Shown here one piece after another: positions 50,764 to 60,531 of a stretch of 64,000 nucleotides of DNA; position 1 is the first letter of the stretch; each line of letters begins with the position of its first letter. Under the pieces are notes generated by a model. The model had not been told where the DNA came from. It saw only the letters and a list, made by a program, of their open reading frames with translations, and ran no database searches. The stretch lies in assembly GCF_000204055.1 (NCBI RefSeq), contig NW_006768804.1, forward strand, positions 150,374 to 214,373. Direction: 5' to 3'. Position numbers and translations under genes: made by a program. Origin of the DNA: Melampsora larici-populina 98AG31 (Eukaryota > Basidiomycota > Pucciniomycetes > Pucciniales > Melampsoraceae).

Positions 50764-51540
50764 ATGGAAATGTTTGGCAGGAGGTTGTGCCAGATCTTGG
50801 CCTTGATGCTCTATTGGCCTATATTACTCACGGCTATGGGCCTTCGGGGTTTTACCAGCACCATATGTCACCCCGTTTCAGCCACAGCAGGCTATGCAGA
50901 ACCATTGGCATGGTCACCCTTGGCATCTGTTCCAACACTCCATCAGCAGGAATTCAATCAATTGGAAGGAGAGTATACTTCTGATGGATGCTTCAATGTG
51001 CCTGCATTGTCAATTCCAATCCCTAGCAACATTCCCTTCTTGCCTACTGGTCACATCACGCCAAGGACAATCCTTACAACAATGCATATGACACGAGTGT
51101 CAGTGAACAACTTGGATTCCTTTGCACTCCAACTACACCATTCCTATTTTGGAATCCTTGACTTTACCAGATTGGCAGGCCTCTTGGTCACCACTTAAAC
51201 CATATACAACTCTTAGTTTTAACTGTGGCAAACCATGTCTTGAAATCTAAAGAGCTACCCAAGGCAGCTATGCATGTGAGTCCTGTTGATGTGAAAAAAG
51301 ATTGGTCAAACATCAGAGCTATAGAACAATATGACGGAAGAGGTAGGCATCTTGAATTATCAAAAAAGTTGGAGATCACTTCCTCGGCAAAGACACGTAA
51401 GATAAAGACCTTTGAGCAGACATATTTGAAACACTACCCCCCTGCACAATCATTATGGTCTGGACCATCAAGGCTGTCTGAGCCAAGTCACACAGGAACA
51501 AATGCAATTCTACAACAGCAGGTGGGCTTATAAAACAACA
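50764..51540 (+). pseudogene. Decayed coding sequence, proline- and glutamine-rich
   Basis: Two open frames, 50764-51198 and 51225-51533, look like parts of one protein because neighbouring frames take over from one another with a protein-like composition (for example FNVPALSIPIPSNIPF in one frame and NPYNNAYDTSVSEQLG in another over the same region). No splice sites make them one frame. Either it is a frame-shifted remnant or I have missed introns. No domain is recognised. Confidence 0.3.
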
Positions 51541-52406
51541 CAAGTCATGCTCAGAAACTGGTATCAAATTCAATTGAAGAACCATTGTTGCCTTCTGCTT
51601 TGATTGATACATACTGGCCTAGAGTTTTAGGATTTCTCAAATTGATAGGCAAACACCAAACATTTGGGAGTCACAAGAGATATTCTTTTGACAACAAGAC
51701 ACAGTTCCCATGGAGAAGGGCCCCAACGTCGGGGGCCCTACAGTCTCGGCAAGTTTGTCATGTTTGTGTGATTTTTGTGGCACAGATGTTTACAATTATA
51801 CACAAAGGGTAAAGATTGGAAGAAAATTGCCTAGGCTGAACTTCATCCGTCTGAGTCAAGAGGAGTCAAGGCTCAGGTAGACTAGGAGACAAGCGGCTCT
51901 GAGCGCTCAGTGTTCCCAACTCAACACTCAGTGTTCCTCACTGAACACCTGGAAGTGCCCATGAGAAACTTAATGCTTCTCCAGCACGGCAGGTACATGT
52001 CAGCAATAGGACTTGGTTAATTTTGCCCATCATTTACCCAAGAAAAGCCAGCAAGCCGGACTGGGGTGGACTTCATGCAAAGAGCTCACCTTGCGGAGCC
52101 AGTTTACACGTCCGGAGACGCCTGCGGGGCCAGATCAGATGAGTGGTACACCACCAGGTGGTCTGGACTGCCTTTGGACCAACCAGTTAGTCCAGCTGAG
52201 GACCGCCCTTCTGTCTGCCATAGAGGACCGTCCTTAGGTCGGCCTCACATAGACGGCCCACAAAAGGACCCCCTGAGGCGCCCTCTGACTACGAAGGAGG
52301 CAACAAAAAGCCGCCAGACAGTAGATTTCTTGTGGTAACAAAACAACTTGCATTTTGCCACGAGTGGACCACAGACAGCCGTGTTGAAGTGTTCAACCAA
52401 CAAGAA
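51541..52406. other. Repeat-like stretch without a gene
   Basis: A local set of short repeats is visible at about 51,900-51,945 (cagtgttcc, cagtgttcctcac and similar words). The block at 52,070-52,330 is higher in G and C than its surroundings and holds paired words such as ggtggtctggactg and ccaccag. The open frames here are most likely by-products of that composition. Confidence 0.35.
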
Positions 52407-52998
52407 CCTAACTTAACTAAGTCCCTCTTGGACGCGCAAGTAGTTGAGAGAGGGACTTATGGCTCATACATGAAATTTGGTGTGTGAGCCAATTTTTTTG
52501 TTTTTGGCTGGGGACTTTTTCAACCCTGAATAGCTCCATCGCCTGCAAATAAATATCCTCTGGGCCTAAGAAAGGCCTTGTGCACCTGCTAAACCTTTCA
52601 TGTTGGGTCTTTTAAATTTATTTCTTGGGTTTCAGAACGTGCTAGAAACCAGGCTTGAAAAATTGAGTTTGTGTAACAATCCAGCTTGCCTGGTGTGAGG
52701 TTTTGACACGTTGAGCAGCTTTCTCAGGTATTGTAGTGTTTTTTCCAAACTCTACCCTCTCATTACTCCGCAATAAATGGGCCAGATAAGGAGTGAGATA
52801 CATTCAGGTGTGTAGGTTGAGCAGGCGCACAGGACTTCTCTTTGGTCCAGAGGATATTTATTTGTAGAGGACGGGGATACGGGAGTTCAAAAAAGTCACC
52901 AGCCAAAGATTTTTGGCTCACACGCCAAAATTCGTGTATAAGCCACAAGTCCCTCTCTCGACTACTCGCTTGTCCGAGAGGAACTTAGTCAAGTTAGG
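52407..52998. repeat. 592-bp fold-back element with about 180-bp inverted arms
   Basis: The left arm (52407-52590) starts cctaacttaactaag and ends tgcacctgct; the right arm (52820-52998) is its reverse complement, starting agcaggcgcacag and ending aagttagg. The arms share long blocks such as gagagagggactt and ataaatatcctctgg at roughly 75-80% identity by eye. The loop is about 230 bp and carries no frame of note. This has the form of a non-autonomous terminal-inverted-repeat transposon. No clear target duplication was seen. Confidence 0.8.
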
Positions 52999-53412
52999 AC
53001 GAGAACTACAAACTAACAATCTACTGAGTGCGGTTGGAAGTAAGCTCTTACATAAGTCAAGATTCTATTTCATTGAGCTTGATACCGTGGATAGTCAAGA
53101 AGCATTAACATGAGAAAGTCAAGACGTATTAAGAAATTTGGATAAGGCATGGTAAGGCTACAGCTAGGCTAGCTGAAGCAGAGTGATGGACAAGCAGAAC
53201 AGTATCCTAAGTACATATGTAGCATGCCATGTTCTACAAAGGGAAAGAATTCAGATCACGATTATCAAACAGTATGGACACTGATCATAGATATCACTTT
53301 ATATATCACCACACGCACAATGTAGACCTTTTCGATGCTAACTGCTTCCCATACGATCAAAAGCTGACAGACACAAATTCAACCACAGGACGAGAAGTTT
53401 GAAACTAATGGC
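52999..53412. other. Downstream region of the aminotransferase gene
   Basis: No gene seen; it probably includes the 3' end of the minus-strand gene that stops at 53413. Confidence 0.4.
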
Positions 53413-54996
53413 TCAACTAGCTTGGAACCCGAGGTCTTTGAAGGATTCATTCAAGCTTTGAACGATTCTGTCCACATCTCCTCTTTCTTTATCAACAGCA
53501 GTGATACCCATATGACCAATTCTGATATAGCGATCTTTGACATCTTTATGAAGTCCTCCTGCAATCACTAATCCCTTAGCACTCATCTTACCTACTACCT
53601 CTGTTCGATATCAAAGTCGTATCCAAAGTTCAGTCATCTAGAGATGTAGAAATGAACAAAAACCATTTACCTGCTGGGGTTATGCCATCAGGAAGATAGA
53701 CAGCAGTCATTCCATGAGCACTGGAACCTGGGTTCACCGGAACTTGTTTCAAACCGAGGCCATCAACAGCTTTCTTGATACGATCGGATGATTTTTTGTG
53801 GAGTTCAAATCGTTCCTCTAGACTCGGCGAGGATTTGAGGATGGAATCCAAAGAGGTGAGGAGCGCCTGGAAGAATAATTTTGAATCATGGGGCTTCTGA
53901 GGGGCTTTCTAGTAACAAAGATATCAACTGACTGTAATCAAATTGGTGGGCCTGTTTTCTCGTGAGATGATTGTGATCAAATTTGATAGCATAGGTTAGC
54001 TTGGATCCTTGAATTTGCTCGATCACAATGGGCTTACGGCGTCGCAAAATATGCCGCACTCCCCGATTGGTATGCTTTCATGACTGCACACATTCACACA
54101 AATCAAGCTCATGTCAGATTTCTCGCAAGTATACCATTTGTGCGTGACTGAGATTTGCTAGAAGGCATCATATACTGACCTGGTAGCCACTTCTTCCAAG
54201 AAGCATAGTAAGACCCGGGGCGAGATTTACGCTCTTCGAAGACTTTGATCGCACGCTCAGAAGCCACACAAATGCAAAGCCCAGGAGGACAGCCTAATCC
54301 TTTTTGAGAGGCTGTCAAGACCATATCGAGACCCCACTTTTCAAATCTAATCTCTTCACTGGCTACACTACAAACTGCATCCAAGATGATCAAAGATTGA
54401 GGAGAATGCTTTTGAATCACCTCGGCCAATGCTTTGGCATCGGCTAATACACCTGTGGAAGTATCACAATGAGTTATGGTGATCAATTTATAACTCTTCT
54501 TCTCGCTCTTGGCTTTCTCGAGATGAGTTGCGAGTTGGTCTGGAGTGACCGTATGGCCGAGTTGAGCTTGAACTTTTTCAACAGTTGCACCATAAGTTTC
54601 AAGACAATCTTGGAACGAATCGCCAAAGTAACCATTGTTGAGTACGAGGGCAAGTTCTCCTTGTTCAATCAAATTGGCCGCGGTCAAATCCCAACCAAGA
54701 GTTCCAGAGCCGGCGATCACAAACGGTTGTGCAGTTTGAGGAGCATACAGAACTTCGAGTATCATTGAAAGTGTTTTTTTGAAGATTTGGACAAAATCGG
54801 GGGAAACATGAGAGACTGAAGCCGATGCATTGGAGAGCAAGACGGCGTCAGAAACTTCGATCGGACCTGGGACGACGAGTAAGCTGTGTGGGTTTTGCTT
54901 GAAGGCTGTTCGGATGAAATACAAATCCATCGAGTAAGAATTGAGCTTTAGCAAAACATAATTGAAGGTTCACTGACTAGCATTGGAAAGAGTCAT
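53413..54996 (-). CDS. AGX1: Alanine:glyoxylate aminotransferase
   Basis: Six exons give 397 residues: 54978-54996, 54180-54905, 54038-54083, 53933-53951, 53671-53866 and 53413-53600. All phases agree. Near the N-terminus is LLVVPGPIEVSDAVL, then the PLP-fold motif VIAGSGTLGWD, the cofactor-binding HCDTSTGVL and DAVCSVASEE, and the PLP lysine in LTASQKGLGCPPGL. The short exons complete MKAYQSGSAAYFATP and the C-terminal RIGHMGITAVD. The enzyme transfers the amino group of alanine to glyoxylate to make glycine and pyruvate. Exon 1 codes only for the first six residues, so it is easy to miss. The C-terminus (QAS) lacks a peroxisomal SKL signal. It resembles the AGXT/AGX1 class rather than serine-pyruvate forms, but that distinction is uncertain. 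Confidence 0.92.
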
Positions 54997-56144
54997 GATA
55001 GATTATAAGTTGCTTGATGATAATAGTTTTAGTTGTTGAGGTTAAGAGAAGTCAAATTCGACGAACACAAAATTCGATCAGAACTCAAGTTCAACTTCAC
55101 CTTAACCCACATTACGTCATTTCACGTCACACCGCGGGTATCGGTTGCTTTGAAACCCGCAACAAGCGGGTCGCTCACATCCCATCACCTAGAAATCCAG
55201 CAAAACAGAGGGAAAGTCACTTGTGAGGGTGCCTGGGTTCTGATAGTTTCCAGAAACTCAGACTATGGCATCTGTTACGTTAGAAGCTTTCCAAAAGTAG
55301 CTTTCTCAGAGAGATTGGACAACTTTTTTCTTGAGGAAGCTTGAAAGTTTCTTGGTTTAACCTGCCATGAGATTATTGGGTAAGTATACATGGACTGTGA
55401 AGGATAGAATCAATTTTTTCAGTGGGTTCAGATTTCTCATTATCAAGTTGATAGCCAGTTTTCTGAATTACCAGGGGCATGATGGCAGCCACCATACACG
55501 CGCCGGATTACTGGTCAAGGTCAAGTAAATGTGTGCTGTTCAAATCTTCTGCAATAATATGTAGGTAGTGCATGGCAGTTGAATGCAATTTTTTAGACTA
55601 GACTAGGCAAGGTCCACTTTCAGAGTATTTGTATGATTGAGGGGGCTGATGTATGGGCTGCTACCTCATGGAGGTATGAGGTTTACAAACTGTCTCTCTT
55701 CATTCTTTGTCTTACATATGTTCAGTCTTTTACTTCTGTCTTGAAAAAGTGTCCTGAAGTAAAATCTCTCCTGTTTCTTTCCCCATCTCAATATAGCTGA
55801 TATTTGTTGCCTCAATACTCCTGTTGTGAAAATGTTTTCCATCTGCTCTCTGTAAGCTCTTTTGTTGAATTTCTCATCTTGTCATTTGCTGATTTTCTTC
55901 AATATTTGTCATGTGGGTAGACTGATTCCTTTGAGAAAGTCCCAGCTGTATACAATAAACCAAGATATACATATATTCAGGGCAATTTCATCCACAGTGT
56001 CTGTGCACACAGTGCATGTAGCCGGAATTTGGGCATATCCTGACAGCCATATATCAGCAATATTCTCATACAGTCTAACTGTCGCTTCACAAAAAAAGTC
56101 CCAGCATTGTATTGCACTTGTGGGTTGCTGCAACCACTCTGCAA
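54997..56144. other. Intergenic region upstream of AGX1
   Basis: Contains the AGX1 promoter at its left end. Otherwise I see no gene; short frames on both strands lack motifs. Confidence 0.4.
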
Positions 56145-56565
56145 GATTTGATTTTGTAGATGGCTAAGAAGACCGTAAAACCTATAAATGTAGTGCAGCG
56201 TATCAGCACTCTTCTCCAACAAGCTCAGGTATGCAGACCTTTGCTAACCTAGAATAAATAAGTGAAACAAGTCAGACTAATGAAACGTAACAAGATAACA
56301 ATATAAATCTATACCCAAAGGTTTGGAGGGTAAAGATAAAATGAGAAACAATAAGTAAACTCAAAAGATTATGAGATTTGATCTAAGGAAAGTTCTAACA
56401 TGTTCATTGAGTGATATCAGTATGATGTTGAAACATGTATTTTAAGTGAAAGACTTACTCTCTTTCCAAAAGATAAGGAAAGAGAGACAAAGTCGAGAAA
56501 CACAGTCAACTACATATAAGACAAATTGAGAAAACATGTTGGGATTGATGTACATCAAACTTATT
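56145..56565 (+). repeat. Interspersed repeat, second copy of the 397-1035 family
   Basis: This copy is about 420 bp and lacks the internal duplication of the first copy. It starts in caagattt, passes the ATG at 56160 (MAKKTVKPINVV), the donor-like gtatgcag, and ends in the shared tail acatcaaacttatt. In the first locus the family interrupts a hAT gene; here its upstream neighbour is not clearly coding. Confidence 0.65.
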
Positions 56566-57180
56566 GAGAAACAAAAACAATTCTAAGAACAAAAAACATA
56601 TCTAAAGCACTTTGCACCAAACCAAACTACATTTCAACACTGCAGTCTTGATTGTCTTTTAACAGATTTCACAAATACATGAACACAACATGCTACCAGT
56701 CATTTTGAACTCTCAGTGTGCTATCTGGTGCAAATATCAGAGCTAAAACACAAAGCAACCAAATATCACTTAAGATTGTACAATAAATCACCAAACTTTT
56801 TTTCAAACTCCCAAATCAACTTATCTACAGTGTTTCCCTCAACTTTATCTCTTGACTTTCTGAAGTATCTGGTCATGTAAAGCCTGATGTGGTCCAAGGT
56901 CCCCCCTTTCTAAGTGCAACAGAGTCCATCTTTACCACAGTTTTAATGGCTTGGCCAAAATGCAGAGAGTTACCAGACCATGTTTGCTAGTGTCAAGCAA
57001 AAAGCAACAACAGGGGCAAAAATTGATGCTCACATTGAGGCACCTGTACGTAGTTAAAACCTCCGACTGTATTGGTTGAATATGTACCTGCTATCAACCC
57101 ATGTAGTCCAAAAACCTGGCTTTAGAAATCTCTAGCTGAGTATTTGCCGCTAGGCCAAATTCGAAATCCCTCTAAGTCCC
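56566..57180. other. Non-coding stretch
   Basis: AT-rich sequence without a supported gene. Confidence 0.35.
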
Positions 57181-57184
57181 CATA

Positions 57185-57610
57185 CCATCAAGGTAGTGCC
57201 CTTGCCACCATCAATATATATTACAACCTTTACAGATAATCTCACCACCACAATGCAAAAGGTGAAACATCTCACCAGCTAAGCTGATAAGTCATCACTT
57301 GTATAAAATTTCCTACCAGCTTAGACCCAGATTTCACCAGTCTCACCACCTCAGCTCGTATTTCACCACCACTACATGTACTATCACCACCTCATCATAT
57401 TTTCCATCACACAGTATGTAATGTTACCATCTCTTATTGTGATTTAATAACTCCTACAACCTCAGCTCCTATGTCACGACCTGAACATTGATTCTTACGG
57501 CTCAACAGACAAGTATCACCTTCTCACCTCCTAACCCTACTGCACAAATCATCTACATAACTTTATCACCACCTCGAACTCGTGGGTCACCCCAAACGTT
57601 CTTTCTCACC
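57185..57610 (+). repeat. Degenerate tcaccac-rich tract upstream of the FAR1-OTU gene
   Basis: The words ctcaccac, tttcaccac and cacctcagctc occur many times over about 425 bp (for example around 57,240, 57,330-57,410 and 57,550-57,610). The spacing is irregular, about 15-40 bp, so it looks like an old tandem repeat. The following gene starts at 57646, so it may be its promoter region or part of a transposon end. Confidence 0.5.
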
Positions 57611-57645
57611 ACCTCAACTCTCCCAAACCGCACCGTTGCCTTGAA

Positions 57646-59619
57646 ATGGAACTCCCTCCCGACCCCCAAAAAAATACCCCTCCTCCAGCAATCCCAGCCT
57701 CACCTCCTACCGAATACATCTTACCAGCACCCCCCGAGACCGAGATCATCACGACTGACGGAGAACGTGACGAGATGGACAACTACGTCCAAGCTTTTGG
57801 TGCTCACAAGCACGGCTACAATATTCGAAAAGGTAACTCATCAACCGGCTTAATCTGCCATTATCATTGCCATCGAGGTGGCTATCCGCCTGTCAGTGAA
57901 GGACGCAGCCGACCCAGCAGATCATTACGAATCGGATGCAACTTCAAGCTCACAGCTCGAGTCAACCATGAAAAGAAGTCATGGCTTCTGATCCATGTTC
58001 ACCTCGGCCACAATCATCCACCCGATTTCACCATCAAACCAAGAAAGAGACAACCAAAGAAGATATCAGAAAAGCCTGAAAGCGAATCCCAGACCCTACC
58101 TATACCTACTCTCGAGACCCTGATATCTGCCTCTGAACCAGTCGATACAACATCTCATGATACCCACCCAACATATGTCCATAAATCCACCAAACTTACT
58201 TGTCAAGTTCTTAACTCTTCAGAATCACCTCAAAGTCATAACACCACCACCCTCCAAAGCATTATAGCCCGACTTGAAGCTACGTCTCCAACCACCAGGC
58301 AGAAAAAAATCCAACAAATCGAAAGCATCCTCAACGAAGATGCAAGTCAAACGCACCCCAGCTCCGATATGAAAGACAATCAACATCAACAAGCTGAAAT
58401 TCATCAAAAACACGAGTTGCCTTCAATGGGGCAAGATCATACATTGCAAGAAGAATTAACTGTCAGTCCATATACAGACAGATAACCATGACATTGATCT
58501 AGCAAATAGCACGTGTGCTGACTTGTCACAATTTTCGCATATTGATCAAATGTTTGACTCATTCATAGTGCCTCTCTCCGACCACGAATCGGACTCGCAG
58601 GAAAACTCTCACATTCAAGTTGCCATGGATCTAATTCCGCCCTCCCCAGTCAAACCACCCCAACCACAAGAAATTAATGCAGATGACCAAGATTCGCCAA
58701 TCAAAACTACTAACGAATCACTCACATATGAAACAGAGGAAACAGAGGTAAGCAAACAGATCCATACAAGTTAGATAAAAGTACGTGACACCTGACTTGA
58801 CCTGAACTGACCTGACCTGACCTTGAACCCAAATCTCAGAAATCGAGTATCACCTCCCCTATTGCCTCTAGTTCTACCGCACATCTCAAACGCATTCCTC
58901 CCATCAATCAAATTATCACACGACGGCAAACTCGTCAATGTGCCCTTACGCTGAAGCCCCCGACTAACCCTACACTCCCAGCCCTTTTGACAAAATACAA
59001 GATTCACACGTGGCTTGCACCATTCGTGAGCGACATCCATGAAGTCAAGGCTGACGGTCATTGCGGCTTTTGAGCAATTGCTGTAGCACTTGGCCGACCA
59101 CAAGATGATTGGCTTTATGTACGCCAGAGCATGGAGGCAACTCTTGAACAGCATCCGGACACATTTCAGGATTCGAACCTACATGCGGCCCGATTGGACG
59201 TGCTAGCCTCACTTCGTACCTGCAAACCAAATGTGGTGCTCGAGCCAGAACACTGGCTGAGCATGCCAGGTTTTGGAGGTGTCATCGCAACAACTTTTGA
59301 CCGACCTGTTATATATTATCACCCCGGCGCCTCTTGTCTCCTCACATTTCCCTACCTGACACCACCAAACGAAAACCCACCGATCGTGCTTGCCTTCCAC
59401 AACGACCATTTTTGTTCGCTAACTCTGGATTATACGCTTCCAAACCTTCCGATATCCCACCTTTGCCCTTTTTGGAGCCGATGGCACAGTGACGTCGCCA
59501 CACCCTGGTTGAACAGGTGGGCACCAATGATTGAAAAACATGCAAACATCTTGAAACAACAGAATGCTACACGCAAGTCGAAAAGGCGTAAACGAGTAAC
59601 TCCTATTACAATAGATTGA
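57646..59619 (+). pseudogene. FAR1-like zinc-finger plus OTU cysteine protease, broken
   Basis: The first frame (57646-58485) has a proline-rich start and then a FAR1/WRKY-GCM1-like zinc-binding region at about residues 40-130: FGAHKHGYNIRKG, ICHYHCHRGGYPP and the final HVHLGHNHPPD. The second part begins in another frame near 58487, so there is a frameshift or a missed mini-intron there. A phase-0 intron (58748-58839) leads to an OTU-type domain: VKADGHCGF with the catalytic cysteine, directly followed by a TGA at 59071-59073, then AIAVALGRPQDDW and, near the end, VLAFHNDHFCSLTL with the likely catalytic histidine. The C-terminus is basic (RKSKRRKRV). FAR1-like fingers are the DNA-binding part of MULE transposases; no transposase catalytic domain is present here. 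As it stands the protease cannot be made as one chain. Confidence 0.7.
58748..58839 (+). other. Intron with TGACC-type short tandem repeat
   Basis: Flanked by gtaagc and tctcag and consistent with the phase of the FAR1-OTU frame. The middle (58782-58823) is built of cctgacttgacctgaactgacc-like words, a five-base repeat of tgacc or close variants. Confidence 0.6.
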
Positions 59620-60162
59620 TATGGATTAATGTCTTAATGTGTCTTAATGACAATTATAAGTTTTTTTTCCCGACTTGGTAACTGGAAATTGAATGCTTTC
59701 AATCATCAAAAAAATAGCTTGACATTTGTTAGTACTACAAATACATCTCTTATTTCAATGGTTTTTTAAATTACCTTAATGTTTTAAGTCCAATCATTTT
59801 TTTTGAAATACTTTTCTTACTTGGCAACATGAATTCTTTGGATGTTAAACACTTGTCATTACAATATAGTATACATGAAAAATTGATTATGACCAAATTA
59901 ATCAAATACTGTTTTTTAAAAAACTAAATAAAAACTTTTCTGGATAGAAAAGTTTGTCAAAATCAACATCAAAATTTTTTTTGAAGTATCTTTTTACAAA
60001 AGTGTTCTTATAAATTTGTATTTAACAACTTGTCTTTCCCCAAAAAAAATTGTATACATGAAAACCATTTGAACATTTTGTTTGTTGTTGAAAATACTAA
60101 AATAAAAAGTTGTCATTTTGTCCTCCAAAGATTATAGATGAAACATTGTAACCTTTGATTAT
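59620..60162. other. Very AT-rich spacer
   Basis: No frame of interest. Runs of T and A dominate, for example near 59,655 and 59,980. Confidence 0.4.
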
Positions 60163-60325
60163 TAAGGGTACTCAAAGCAAAGTATGTAGCGCTACATACT
60201 TTTCGCTACATACTTTTTTTGGCGGGGACAAAGAAAAAAAATATACTTTTGGCCTCGCCTTCCCCGCCAAAAAAAGTATATAGCAAAAAGTATGTACACG
60301 TACATACTTACTTTGAGTACCCTTA
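60163..60325. repeat. 163-bp hairpin MITE-like element
   Basis: The ends taagggtactcaaag and ctttgagtaccctta are perfect inverse complements. The arms continue with gtatgtagcgctacatac (a perfect 18-bp palindrome in itself) on the left and gtatgtacacgtacatac on the right. They then pair through ggcggggac and cttccccgcc near the centre. Three bases, att, flank both ends if the element is taken as aaggg...ccctt, a possible target duplication. No coding capacity. Confidence 0.8.
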
Positions 60326-60531
60326 TTGATAATAAATACTAACAAAATATCTAGAGCTTACAGTCTTCCACTTAAATAGATAGATCATAGTGTTGAAGAA
60401 TGAAAGATCTTTGATTGTGAGCTTTTATTCAATGATGAGAACTTGCCCTCATTCATTTCAAAGTACAAGACCAAACTCGGAAAGAAAAGATACTGAACAT
60501 TACAAATGTGACACAGAAATCAGATATTTAA
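60326..60531. other. Downstream region of the KDZ transposase gene
   Basis: AT-rich sequence to the stop codon of the minus-strand KDZ gene at 60532; no other gene is seen. Confidence 0.4.

Noticed and set aside
57488..57853. A 121-codon plus-strand frame overlapping the start of the FAR1-OTU gene
   Set aside because: It is the overlap of the tcaccac tract with another frame of the real coding sequence.
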